Assembly: GCA_030425205.1 (NCBI GenBank)
Contig: JAUIAP010000013.1
Location: forward strand, 62,001-126,000
Reading direction: 5' to 3'
Length of the DNA stretch: 64,000 nt
From: Anaerolineae bacterium
GTDB taxonomy: Bacteria; Chloroflexota; Anaerolineae; Promineifilales; Promineifilaceae
The notes beneath the pieces were generated by a model. That model searched no databases, was not told the origin of the DNA, and saw only the letters and a list, made by a program, of their open reading frames with translations. Position 1 is the first letter of the stretch. Every line of letters begins with the position of its first letter. The position numbers and the translations under genes are program-made. This document shows positions 44,301 through 51,935 of the stretch, piece by piece.

Positions 44301-45436
44301 ACTACGAACTGTTTTACAGCGGCGTGATTACCGAAGCCGCGCTCTCCGCGCCCCCAGCCATCGGTCATGTCCTCGCTGTGTCAGCAGGCAATACCGTCAG
44401 CTTTACTGTCAAGGCAACCGATATCGTGGCGGGATTACAAAGTGTGTGGGTGACTTATACAGGGGATGAAGGCGCGCTGTATGGAGAGTGGCGGTCGTTG
44501 GATTTGGTGGTTAGTGGGGGGAATTCGGCCGAATGGACGGCTAGCCTCACCGTACCCGATGACGTGGCAAATCTGCGTTACATCGTGCAAGCCGTCAATG
44601 GTGTGGGCTTGGTCACGCGACTGACCAATGCGGGCGACTATTTTGTCGTCAATCTCGATCCCGGTGCGCCAAACGATCCACCCGATCCGAACGCGCCCGA
44701 ACCCGACCCCGTTACCCTCACGCTCCAGACTGCGACCAGCGGAACCTACGGTGAGCAGTTGGTGATGACGGGAACGCTGCAAACAGCCACCCGTGCGCCC
44801 GTTGTGGGTGAGACGCTGCAATTTAGCGTTGGCAACCAAGTGACCCAAGTCAAGACTAACGCAAACGGGCAGGCGGTCGCCCGCTTTGTGCTGCTAGCGA
44901 TTCCCGGCGAAGTACAGGCGCAAGTCTCCTATCCCGGCAATCCCAATCTCGCCGCAGCGACGCAGGGACAATCGTTCTCACTGCAACGGCAAGCGACACA
45001 GATCAGCGTCACGGTCAACACAGAACAGGAGATCGTCGCCACGCTAACCGATGCCAATGGCACGGTCCTACAAGAACGCGCGCTCTTTTTCCTGATCGAT
45101 GGATCGAGCCGTGCCACCGCTGTCGTCAGTGGCATCACCAACTATCGCGGACGTGTCATCCTGCCGTTGCCCTACCTCGAAGCGGGCGACTACGTGATGA
45201 CGGCCTACTTCTCTGGCAACATTCCGCTGCCAGCAGGACAACTGACGCTCAACGATGCGTTCTACACACCGTCAACACAGATGATCGAATTTACACTCGA
45301 TGACGCGACACCGATCAGGCTGGCAGATTTTGCAGATCGGCCGAATCGGTTCCCAATAGGTCTATTTGTTGTCGTGTTGGTTGGAACGGTGATCGTTTTG
45401 TTGCGGGGTAAAAAACCGTCGTCCCCCTCTACTTGA
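38324..45436 (+). CDS. giant surface protein: beta-helix, CSLREA motif and gingipain-like cysteine protease
   Basis: A 2370-residue exported protein (signal peptide to about VFAAD). Residues 40-480 form a beta-helix of the choice-of-anchor type (GGGLFI repeats). A CSLREA motif lies near 656, followed by a second NosD-like beta-helix to about 1030. About 1140-1390 is a pre-peptidase C-terminal (PPC) jelly-roll interrupted by 17 NPDAFT units. About 1390-1805 is a C25 gingipain-like domain: LIGSDDIIPFYRYPD, His1666 in AGHFS and Cys1703 in SSGCHSGYN form the expected dyad. Ig-like beta domains follow to 2320, then a hydrophobic segment and RGKK. It is probably a surface protease with an adhesin-like front. 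No maturation partner is visible nearby. Confidence 0.88.
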   Translation: MNSSHRSTTLRIVRVIGWLALLWLFVPVGMGVFAADPIGSIFVDANVGGGANNGNSWASAYTDLQSALAVAGAGDEIFVAQGLYKPTAAADRTATFLLADGVALYGGFPTGGGLFAERDHNAFPTVLSGDIDNDDTTDANGVINDPNNISGTNSYHVVRGANNAAFVLDSFTITGGRADTSGDIDSQWGGGLFISGGSPRINNVSFVGNYSFRGGGLFINNFSTALVTNSSFLANKSDDWGGALASQSSSYNFINVQFLGNHGAVGGAAFIDDSPTFTNVLFVGNVTNTNGGAIRYNDGGSNESLTLTNVTMAYNEATTGGGGFWMDGAGTNHIFNLENVILWRNVAPADAQMGGGFVTHPTTVQNGLIDGGCPAAVTCNSLITADPLFQTTPNDGDGSWVTLADNDYGDLRLQAGSPAIDAGSFVLLPTDLFDLNNDGNTAGTLPFDLDRNRRNILSHAGNGGNVDLGPYESQRVGFDFEGLSAETGQAAVDVVNTAYGLQGWTVDAFVKDATYPATDGTAFTVASDTGGKDLVLNFVVAVDSVQVTIGGVTDPPVTLEAYDQTNVVGDNINVGALIDSANTNVPATITVTGNCIRSIKLDAQGTGDFTLESLEFTVQTGPNSDDDTLIDLCDDSYEVNSADDLNDGACGALHCSLREAIAAANAHANGSLIDTISFNIAGAGVHTITTADFLPNITNPVVIDGYTQPGASANTLAVGNDAVILIELDNSISSANGLTFAGGSAGSSVRGLSIINGFDGITLPSANNITVQGNWIGVTAAGAAGGNTGSGIRITQSNNTIGGALPAQRNVIGNNLGIGGGIHFDGGTNTTVTNNYIGTNPTGTVAMGNTFGGINALNLSTGNTISGNLISGNSSGVFLLSSSSNLVENNIVGLNASGAVALPNSFEGVVVNASNSVQIFNNTIAGNGTHGISLIDIVAANTLLGNLIGTNASGSALGNGGHGVLVTNSNAQVGLPGFENSIAFNSDDGVSVLGGSTVATNNNLIYSNGGLGIDLGNDGADTNDIGDGDAGMNGRLNAPVLFGVSSDAITTTILALYNSAATTTYDITAYFSDNCDPSGFGEGERIAGRTQITTNGDGNGLINLQIGSPTPIGMFVTLTASEVGSATSEFSACRRISPNNTAWTTAFEIPLSGSPEIRAGSAEHVLDKQGQSRWYRIPVQPESQLLITLEDLPANYDISVFKDIAKAYHAINDPADLLRLTVEHAPDAFTNPDAFTNPDAFTNPDAFTNPDAFTNPLVVNPDAFTNPDAFTNPDAFTNPDAFTNPDAFTNPDAFTNPDAFTNPDAFTNPDAFTNPDAFTNPDAFTNPDAFTSAQVQSLVGASVLDGLATEQIIGRTWNNSGDYYIRVRGRNGAFDRADPFTLNVTVLSGACGDVSPVLPQGTVQGVDGDFETIILHDIGRMPGSPSERATLQTQLNLLAQHPAVNGVVVDISQDARVNAARTQAEENVDCPYAQNVLGDAIKRIIDDYRAENTLRYVVLIGSDDIIPFYRYPDTAPIGLESEYVPPVVDGTHSQASLRLNYMLGQDAYGTQREISLHEAVFPLPDLAVGRLVETADEATTMIDAFLGSVDGTITPESAYLSSYGFLVDGSEAVEAELIDGLGENGSVTTLYSPADMPPSDPSSWTANDLRDGLLGSRHDMVYLAGHFSAYGALAADYETRLTTRQVVQSQVDLTNVLVYSSGCHSGYNVVNEHGIFNEPDWAQAFAQKGAMLIAGTGYQYGDTDLTEYSERLYLTFTRSLREHDVVSVGEALVRAKQQYLADTSVEIDGVVEKSVVIATLFGLPMMQVDLPTPPVPPIDFPPTVMGTNPVTTQPGLGLGLNSAEITVTPTLTITEISLTSTTGTPLTATVVTGDQGVSTRPGQPIFPLSIYDVTHPDGADEQVLRGIGFRGGRYSDSADIMPLTSAPATEINGVHPVFRSDTFYPRSTARANYFDALFDPVNGEVRLMVTGVQYRSAATNTITGTLRQYDALDYELFYSGVITEAALSAPPAIGHVLAVSAGNTVSFTVKATDIVAGLQSVWVTYTGDEGALYGEWRSLDLVVSGGNSAEWTASLTVPDDVANLRYIVQAVNGVGLVTRLTNAGDYFVVNLDPGAPNDPPDPNAPEPDPVTLTLQTATSGTYGEQLVMTGTLQTATRAPVVGETLQFSVGNQVTQVKTNANGQAVARFVLLAIPGEVQAQVSYPGNPNLAAATQGQSFSLQRQATQISVTVNTEQEIVATLTDANGTVLQERALFFLIDGSSRATAVVSGITNYRGRVILPLPYLEAGDYVMTAYFSGNIPLPAGQLTLNDAFYTPSTQMIEFTLDDATPIRLADFADRPNRFPIGLFVVVLVGTVIVLLRGKKPSSPST
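41998..42315 (+). repeat. 18-bp tandem array encoding NPDAFT, with 36-bp higher-order period
   Basis: Five NPDAFT units, a break (LVVN), then twelve more. Units alternate between a GACGCATTCACAAACCCC form and a GATGCGTTCACCAATCCC form, giving a 36-bp super-period. All differences are synonymous. The array lies inside a PPC jelly-roll domain. Confidence 0.95.
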
Positions 45437-45448
45437 CTATAAAGAAGG

Positions 45449-45513
45449 GTCGCGGATTGCGCGGATTGGCGCGGATTGAAGAATAATCAGCGTTAATCCG
45501 CGTAATCCGCGAC
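45449..45513. terminator. 19-bp inverted repeat built from GCGGATT units
   Basis: GTCGCGGATTGCGCGGATT (45449-45467) pairs with AATCCGCGTAATCCGCGAC (45495-45513) with one mismatch. It lies between the convergent 2370-aa and HD-domain genes. The GCGGATT unit is itself repeated three times in the left arm, and a CACGCAATACGCAATACGC direct repeat follows near 45575. It is probably a dispersed repeat serving as bidirectional terminator. Confidence 0.6.
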
Positions 45514-45600
45514 AGTATCTGTCTTTACCTGAAATGATTCTTGTATCTACGACGCATACGTTGACAAGATACACAACACGCAATACGCAATACGCAATTC

Positions 45601-46218
45601 TTAACCTGCAACAGCACCAGACTCAAAACCGTCACCACACAAGTCCATAAGTCGCTCAATATTGCGCTGCTTCCCTGCGTCATGCAACGTATGGGCGGCG
45701 GCAGTATGGTAGGTGTGGATGGTCAAGAAATGGTATTGATTGATGAACCAATCGCGCAGATCACCGGCCTGACCACGCAAGTTCAGTTCGGCGTAGAGGA
45801 GCAGATTGCGCGCTAGAAAATCATCGCGCCCGAGCACGTCGAGGTCGGCGTCGCAGAGGATTTTTCCGAGCAGTGTGGTTGGGGATTGGGGCAATGCGGT
45901 GGCGCGGATCGTTTGTTGGATGGTGTGAATTTGTTCGGCCGAATATCCCATCTCGCCTAAGACCGACCCCGCGATCTCTGCGCTGATCGCCTCATGCCCC
46001 TGTGCTTGCTGCACAAAGCCAAGATCATGAAAGAGCGCGGCCGTTTTTAGGAGGAGGAGATCGGCCGAATCAACTCCACACATGCCCGCCAAACGCACCG
46101 CCGCCGGCAACACCCCATCGCGTGTATGCACGATGTCGTGATAGCAAAATTTGGCTGGAACATCACTTTCTAACCGATTGAGGGCATAGGCGCGTGCTGC
46201 GGCAAAGTCGGGCTTCAT
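45601..46218 (-). CDS. HD-domain metal-dependent phosphohydrolase
   Basis: A 205-residue cytosolic protein with the HD-superfamily metal site: H27 (YHDIVHT), H64-D65 (ALFHDLGF), a later HE in QGHEAIS and a C-terminal Asp in CDADLD. Such proteins hydrolyse nucleotides or cyclic nucleotides, but the substrate here is unknown. Its ATG overlaps the stop of the adenylyl cyclase gene by 4 bp (ATGA, 46215-46218), so expression is coupled. A cyclic-nucleotide phosphodiesterase role opposing the cyclase is an attractive inference only. Confidence 0.85.
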   Translation of the reverse strand: MKPDFAAARAYALNRLESDVPAKFCYHDIVHTRDGVLPAAVRLAGMCGVDSADLLLLKTAALFHDLGFVQQAQGHEAISAEIAGSVLGEMGYSAEQIHTIQQTIRATALPQSPTTLLGKILCDADLDVLGRDDFLARNLLLYAELNLRGQAGDLRDWFINQYHFLTIHTYHTAAAHTLHDAGKQRNIERLMDLCGDGFESGAVAG

Positions 46219-49200
46219 GATAACACCAACTCAATCGCCGCGGCGAGGGGAAGTTGTTGACCTTGGTGCCAGAAAGTTTCGGCCGATTCCCCCAACCCCT
46301 CGCGCGCACTGTTTAACTTCGCGTCTAGTTTCTCCTGCTCAATCGCTGAAAGCGGCGATCCGATCTGCTCACGCACCGTAGACGCAGCACCAGCCAGCGT
46401 CAGTGCACGTTCTGGCTCGCTGCTGGCAAACAACATCCCGACATCCTCCAGCAGATAGGCCAACGCCCAGCGATCATCGAGCTCACGATTGATCCCCATG
46501 CTTTCGCGATAGAGCGCGAGGGCGGCAGGTGTGTCCTGCTGTTCGCGCACGACATTGCCCAAGTTGTTGAGCGCGTTGGCAAGGTACCACTGGTCGCCAA
46601 TTTCGCGCTGGAAGGTGACCGCCTCTTCTAAGTAGACACGCGCTGCGTCAAGGTCTCCCAAATCGACTGTGACATTGCCCAAGTTGTTGAGCGAGGCGGC
46701 GATCCCCCAACGGTTTTGCGCGGCACGACGTAAATCAAGTGCTTCTTGATGGTATTGGCGCGAACGTTCGTACTCCCCTTGAAAACGCGCCACGATGCCC
46801 ATGTTGTTGAGAACTTTGGCACTGTTGAGCTTGTCATCCTCTTGGCGGCGCAGGGCGAGGCTTTCTTCATAGAGCGATTGGGCGGTGTCATAGTTGCCTT
46901 GCTGGGCATTGAGCGTGCCGCGACAGATGAGGGCTTTGGCGCGATCATCGGCCGATTCCGCCAACCCTTCTCCCAATAGATACCATTCAGTTGCCTGCTC
47001 ATATTTACCTTGCTTGCGCAGCAACTCCCCTTTGGCGACATGCGTTTGTGATTGAAACGCGGAATCGGTGAGTTCTCTGACGGTTGCCAGCGCATCCTCG
47101 TAGGTCGCATCGGCCGATTCCCACTCCCCAACCACCTCCTGCACCGCGCCCAACTTCAGTAGGGTCGCCACCCGCTCTGCTCCCGTCAGCAGGGGCAATG
47201 CCTTCTGATAGTAGTTGATCGCGGCACTGTTGGCGTATTCTGCCTGTGCCATTTCACCCGCCTTCGTTAAATAGTCGCGCTTCTTCATATCATTCTCGCT
47301 GTGTTCGTAGTGAAAGGCTAACAGAGGATAGTGTGCTTGTAAATTATCTGCTTCATTTTGCTCGATAAATCGGCCGATTGCCTCATGCAGCCGCGCCCGT
47401 GTCGCATAGAGCAGGCTTTCATAGGCGACCTGTTGCGTGATGATGTACTTGAACAGATAGACCAACTCTGGCTCAACGCTATCGAGCGTGACGAGATCAA
47501 GGCCGCTCAGATAGTCGAGGCTGGCGATAATCGCTTCAGGCTGCCCCAGTTCGGGATAGACTCCCGCGATGATGGTTGCCTTGAACAGTCGGCCGATCAC
47601 ACTCGCGACACGCAGCGTGACCTGCTGCTGGTCAGTCAGTTGGTCAAGACGGCTCAAAATCAGGCTGTAGATACTGGTCGGCAAATCGACGGCGGCTAGG
47701 GCGTGTCTATCGTTGAGATCAAGCTGTAAATCGGCGAGGTAGTTGAGGATTTCTTCAATATAAAACGGGTTGCCATCAGCGCGGGTCGTGATCGTATGGA
47801 CGAGCTGTGCACCGCCGATCTCGGCATCATCAAACAGTTGCATTAGCTTGCGCTGGATCAGTTGGTGTGCTTCGTCGGCCGAAAATGCAGAGAGGGTGAT
47901 TGTGTTGAAGTTGGGGAGGTCGGCGACGGCGATGGGGGTCTTCATCGGCCGATAAACGACCACAATCAACACAGGCAGATTGACAATCGCACGCCCAATT
48001 GCCAACAACAAATCGCGCGATAGCTGATCGCTCCAGTGGAAATCCTCCAACACGATCAACTGCGGCTGTTGCGCCGCCCGTGCTTGCAGACACGCCACCA
48101 GCAGCGACGCCAATGCCGACTTGCGCACCTTCGCATCGAGCGAGGCGGTTAAATCGTTGTCGGGAATTGTCACGCCCAGCGCGGCCGAAAGTAGGGGCGC
48201 ACGCTGGACAAGCGCGGAATCGAGCCCATCCAAAACGGCCGTGACGGTAGCGATCTGATCGGTCACATCCCGTTCACCATCTAAACCAAAAAAGCTGCGC
48301 CAGACCGTTTCCCAAACGAGATAGCTGTTGTCTGTGCCAAACGAGGAGGCCGCGCCACTCAACACCTGCATCTCGCTAGCAGCAGCTTGCAGTTCTGCCA
48401 CCAGCCGCGACTTGCCCATACCCGCCTCCCCGACAATGGCGAGCAGTTGACCGCTGCCGTTTTGGACTTTTTCGAGATGGGTGATGGCGGCTTGAAATTC
48501 GGCCGATCTGCCGACCATTGGGAGGGCATATTCGGCCGATATTCCCTGCGCCCGCTCCCCTAGCAACAAGGCGGGTGTCACCGTCCTATCCTTCCCCTTG
48601 ACGTGCATTTCTGGCAATATCTCCCACTTAAACGCGCTGCCCGTCGCTTGGCGCAGTCGTTCGTTGGCGAGAATCGCGCCCGCATCCGCATACGCCATCA
48701 GCCGTGCCGCCAAGTTGACGTTGTCTCCCAATACGCCATAGGTGCGGCGCGTGCGACTGCCATACGCGCCCGTGCGCATTCGGCCGCGTGTCAACCCGAT
48801 TTGCACGGGGTCGAGAAAATCAAATGTGGCCGCCAATGCGCGGATTTTAAGCGCGGCCGTCGTTGCCCGAACGGCATCGTCCTCATGGGCAATCGGCGCA
48901 CCAAACGCGGCATAGAGATAGCTCCCCTTGTCCCCGATCGTCAGTTGCAACAGGCTGCCATCGTAACGCAACAAAATTGCTTGCACAGCGCGAATGACTT
49001 GATCGAGTTTGTCGGGAGCGGCGGGATCATTGTCGTATTGTATTCCTGCAAAGCGCATAAAGAGCGCACAGGCAGGGCGCAGTTCGGCCAGAAACTCGCC
49101 GCCTTGATTGGTAAGACGGTTGACCACTTGCGGGAGTAGCCAGTCGTTGGCAGATTCGGCCGATAACACCTCACCTTCCTCCCAACCCGTCGCCACCACG

Positions 49201-49811
49201 TCCCCGTCAATCCCCACCACCCGCGCCACATCCTGCGCCACCCAATCGCGTACCTGTAACGCCTCTCCGACGGCCGAACGGTGCACGACGACATCCCCCC
49301 GCCCCGCAAATGCTTCGGCCGTCGCCATCTGTTCCAACGGCTCGCCCGCCAGCACGTCGATCAAACGATAGTCAGGATTGCCAACGACAAAACGGCGCAC
49401 CGTCCCCGCCGCAATCGCCACCTTGATCGCCAGTTCAACGATGCGCCCCCCATGCGTGCGAACCTCTGCAAATTGCGCCATCGCTGCCTGCATCGCCAAA
49501 CCACACGCCACCGCTTGTCGCCCATCGTCCCCATCGAGCCAACAGGTGATCGCGTCCCCGCTAAAGCCGATCACGCTGCCACCAAAGCGATGCAATTCAT
49601 CGATCAGCGCATCGTAGACGCGGTTGAGATGAATAGTCAGCTCCTCCGCGCCGCGCTTTGTGCCGAGTTCATTGGCGAGCACTTCGGTCAGCGCGGTGAA
49701 GCCCGACATGTCGGCAAACAGGACTGCACCGTGCATCGTTGTGGGCAGCGTCGTGCCGTTGGCAAGCGCAATACGGCGGTCGATGGGGATGTAGGTGTGT
49801 GCGGTTGTCAT
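46215..49811 (-). CDS. soluble-adenylyl-cyclase-like protein: two class III cyclase domains, ATPase, TPRs
   Basis: A 1198-residue cytosolic protein laid out like animal soluble adenylyl cyclase. Cyclase domain 1 (about 20-200) has both metal-binding aspartates, D34 in FADMSGF and D86 in FSGDAI, but no N-x3-R. Cyclase domain 2 (about 240-400) has lost the first metal Asp (LFMRFAG) but keeps N366-L-A-A-R370, the transition-state Asn and Arg. The two halves should build one active site. A STAND-type ATPase follows (GEAGMGKS near 460; YRPM and ADGNPFYIEEI blocks). TPRs fill about 800-1160. It is upstream of and overlaps the HD gene. It probably makes cAMP in response to a TPR- or ATPase-sensed cue. 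Confidence 0.9.
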   Translation of the reverse strand: MTTAHTYIPIDRRIALANGTTLPTTMHGAVLFADMSGFTALTEVLANELGTKRGAEELTIHLNRVYDALIDELHRFGGSVIGFSGDAITCWLDGDDGRQAVACGLAMQAAMAQFAEVRTHGGRIVELAIKVAIAAGTVRRFVVGNPDYRLIDVLAGEPLEQMATAEAFAGRGDVVVHRSAVGEALQVRDWVAQDVARVVGIDGDVVATGWEEGEVLSAESANDWLLPQVVNRLTNQGGEFLAELRPACALFMRFAGIQYDNDPAAPDKLDQVIRAVQAILLRYDGSLLQLTIGDKGSYLYAAFGAPIAHEDDAVRATTAALKIRALAATFDFLDPVQIGLTRGRMRTGAYGSRTRRTYGVLGDNVNLAARLMAYADAGAILANERLRQATGSAFKWEILPEMHVKGKDRTVTPALLLGERAQGISAEYALPMVGRSAEFQAAITHLEKVQNGSGQLLAIVGEAGMGKSRLVAELQAAASEMQVLSGAASSFGTDNSYLVWETVWRSFFGLDGERDVTDQIATVTAVLDGLDSALVQRAPLLSAALGVTIPDNDLTASLDAKVRKSALASLLVACLQARAAQQPQLIVLEDFHWSDQLSRDLLLAIGRAIVNLPVLIVVVYRPMKTPIAVADLPNFNTITLSAFSADEAHQLIQRKLMQLFDDAEIGGAQLVHTITTRADGNPFYIEEILNYLADLQLDLNDRHALAAVDLPTSIYSLILSRLDQLTDQQQVTLRVASVIGRLFKATIIAGVYPELGQPEAIIASLDYLSGLDLVTLDSVEPELVYLFKYIITQQVAYESLLYATRARLHEAIGRFIEQNEADNLQAHYPLLAFHYEHSENDMKKRDYLTKAGEMAQAEYANSAAINYYQKALPLLTGAERVATLLKLGAVQEVVGEWESADATYEDALATVRELTDSAFQSQTHVAKGELLRKQGKYEQATEWYLLGEGLAESADDRAKALICRGTLNAQQGNYDTAQSLYEESLALRRQEDDKLNSAKVLNNMGIVARFQGEYERSRQYHQEALDLRRAAQNRWGIAASLNNLGNVTVDLGDLDAARVYLEEAVTFQREIGDQWYLANALNNLGNVVREQQDTPAALALYRESMGINRELDDRWALAYLLEDVGMLFASSEPERALTLAGAASTVREQIGSPLSAIEQEKLDAKLNSAREGLGESAETFWHQGQQLPLAAAIELVLS

Positions 49812-50206
49812 TTTAGAGAATGGTCAATGGTCGATGTGATGCACACTCTGTTTACCATTAACCATTGCTAGTGGCGGGCGGACTCCCGTAGTCTCTTGTT
49901 GATGTAGAGCCATCCCGTACTTTTGGGCAGCGTTGATTGAATGGCTATGCATATTGTGAAGGCGATCAGCGCAATCTGACTGTCATTCACATTCTACATC
50001 ATAATAAGCTTAACGCAGTTACGAAGTTGCAGCGTGAAAAGATCGCCTAAATCACGACTTTTTCTGTATGACACTATGACGTCGCATCTTTCGCGCCACT
50101 GGCAACAAAGTGATATTAATAAAAACTTTATTTGAATAGAGCGTTTGAGGTAACATCATAATGTAGGGTACATCCAGGCTATTGGATCTGCCATTCTCAA
50201 CACACT
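49812..50206. other. 395-bp intergenic region between divergent transcription units
   Basis: AATGGTCAATGGT (49819-49831) and ACCATTAACCATT (49854-49866) form a 13-bp inverted repeat with one mismatch, next to the cyclase start. The rest is AT-richer and should hold the promoter of the osmoprotectant operon. I see no convincing -35/-10 pair or riboswitch. Confidence 0.5.
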
Positions 50207-50851
50207 ATGGAACTACTGCAAGAAACATGGAACTATGCGCTTGAACACGCGGATGAATTGTGTCAGGCAACAATCGACCACCTGATTCTGGTCTCGATTT
50301 CTCTCGCTATCGGTATCTTGGTGTGTGTGCCATTGGGCGTGTGGGCGAGTCGCTCACGTCGCGCTGCGCTGACCATTATCAACAGCGTCAACGCCGTGCG
50401 CGTCATCCCGAGCCTCGCCATTTTGTTTCTGGCTGTCCCTTATCTTGGTGTCGGTCTCGACACCGCCCTGATCGCCTTAACCATTCTCGCCATGCCCCCA
50501 ATTCTCGTCAACACGGCAGTTGCCTTCCGCACGATAGACCCCGCCATTCGTGAAGCAGCGGCGGGGATGGGCATGACAAAGCGGCAGATTTTGCGCCAAG
50601 TGGAATTCCCACTGGCATTACCGATTATCCTGACGGGCATCCGCACCGCTTCAACCGAAGTGATCGCCAGCGCGACGTTGGCGGCCTTTATTGGCAGTGG
50701 TGGACTGGGGTTATACGTGCAACGGGGCTATGCACTATATCGACCGTCTATATTATTGGTGGGCGCGATCCCAGTGGCGTTGTTGACGCTTTCGGCCGAA
50801 ATTGGTCTTAGCACTTTGCAACGCGCCATTCGCCCACCCAATGCAACCTAA
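50207..50851 (+). CDS. osmoprotectant ABC transporter permease (ProW/OpuCB type)
   Basis: A 214-residue inner-membrane permease with five to six hydrophobic helices. The EAA loop, which contacts the ATPase, reads REAAAGMGMTKRQILRQV. Length and sequence match the short permeases of betaine/choline/carnitine importers. It is the first gene of a four-gene operon (permease, binding protein, ATPase, permease), 15 bp before the binding-protein gene. The exact substrate among quaternary ammonium compounds cannot be told. Confidence 0.9.
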   Translation: MELLQETWNYALEHADELCQATIDHLILVSISLAIGILVCVPLGVWASRSRRAALTIINSVNAVRVIPSLAILFLAVPYLGVGLDTALIALTILAMPPILVNTAVAFRTIDPAIREAAAGMGMTKRQILRQVEFPLALPIILTGIRTASTEVIASATLAAFIGSGGLGLYVQRGYALYRPSILLVGAIPVALLTLSAEIGLSTLQRAIRPPNAT

Positions 50852-50866
50852 ATATCTGGAGATTTA

Positions 50867-51763
50867 ATGATGAATACCTTTTTGAAAACCATTTTTGTCG
50901 CGCTTGTTGCGCTGCTCGTTGTCGCCTGTGGTGGGACGAGCGCGAAAGGCACTGTTTCGGTCGCCTCGAAAGATTTTGCAGAGCAATATATCCTTGGGGA
51001 GATGTATGCCCTCTTGTTGGAAGATGCAGGCTTCGACGTGGATCGACGCGGTGCGCTAGGCGGCACACCGATTTTGCACGAATCACTCCTCAATGACCAG
51101 CTCGATATCTACCCAGAGTATACGGGGACGGGGCTATTGACCGTTTTGGGGATGGACGTGATGAGCGATCCCAGTGCCGTTTTTGATACGGTGTCAGACG
51201 CTTATGCCGAGCAGTTTGATTTGGTCTGGCTCGCACCCGCACCGATGAACAACACACAGGCAATCGCGATGACGGCCGACCGCGCCAGCGAATTAGGCAT
51301 CAGCACTTTTTCCGACTTGGCGGCGCAAGCAGGTGATCTCGTTCTCGTTTCGCCGCCCGAATTTGTCGAGCGCGAAGATGGGTTGCCCGGTCTGCAAGCT
51401 GTCTACGGCGGCTTTGAGTTCGCCAACGTATTGACCGTTGATCCGGGATTGCGCTATCAAACATTGAACAGTGGCGATGCAGATGTGACCGTCGCATTTG
51501 GTACGGACGGCGAACTTTTCGCGTTCGGATTGACCGTGCTGGAAGATGACAAAGGGATGTTCCCACCCTACCAAGTCGCCCCCGTTGTGCGCCAAGAAGT
51601 GTTGGACGAATATCCAGAAATCGCAGATGTTTTGGACACGCTGGCTCCGCTTTTAACCAATGATACGATGCAAGAGTTGAACAATCGCGTCACGGGTGGC
51701 GGTGAAGAGCCTGAGGCAGTTGCCAAAAGCTTCTTGGAAGCAAACAATTTGCTCAGTGAATAA
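50867..51763 (+). CDS. osmoprotectant-binding lipoprotein (OpuCC/OsmX type)
   Basis: A 298-residue substrate-binding protein. The lipoprotein signal ends LVVAC (Cys21). The glycine-betaine/choline-binding fold is indicated by VASKDFAEQYILGEM near the N-terminus and YPEYTGTGL near residue 85, both typical of this family. GGAG lies 5-8 nt before two adjacent ATGs. It captures the substrate outside the membrane and delivers it to the two permeases of this operon. The hairpin repeat at 51804 separates it from the ATPase gene and may tune relative expression. Confidence 0.92.
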   Translation: MMNTFLKTIFVALVALLVVACGGTSAKGTVSVASKDFAEQYILGEMYALLLEDAGFDVDRRGALGGTPILHESLLNDQLDIYPEYTGTGLLTVLGMDVMSDPSAVFDTVSDAYAEQFDLVWLAPAPMNNTQAIAMTADRASELGISTFSDLAAQAGDLVLVSPPEFVEREDGLPGLQAVYGGFEFANVLTVDPGLRYQTLNSGDADVTVAFGTDGELFAFGLTVLEDDKGMFPPYQVAPVVRQEVLDEYPEIADVLDTLAPLLTNDTMQELNNRVTGGGEEPEAVAKSFLEANNLLSE

Positions 51764-51803
51764 TATCTGTCGTGTCGGCAAGGGACATAGATCATAGGTC
51801 CTG

Positions 51804-51836
51804 AAAAACCGAGTTTCTGGCAGAAACTCGGTTTTT
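51804..51836. terminator. perfect 14-bp hairpin inside the transporter operon, repeat family copy 2
   Basis: AAAAACCGAGTTTC (51804-51817) and GAAACTCGGTTTTT (51823-51836) pair perfectly around TGGCA. With the T run it resembles an intrinsic terminator, placed between the binding-protein and ATPase genes. The core and downstream GAAGGTCGAA match the hairpin at 6621-6659. Confidence 0.7.
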
Positions 51837-51935
51837 GAAGGTCGAACAGCAGGTTTTCACGTCCCATGCGGCGCGATCATAAGATAAATTGAACTCCCCG
51901 ATTTAGCGGCAGTATCAACAGGCCGCCCAACTTTT

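Noticed and set aside
45540..45600. CACGCAATACGCAATACGCAATTC direct repeat as a possible origin or attachment site
   Set aside because: Too short, with no integrase, DnaA boxes or replication genes nearby.
48603..49139. 178-residue frame opposite the adenylyl cyclase
   Set aside because: The cyclase frame carries all catalytic motifs; this is a shadow.
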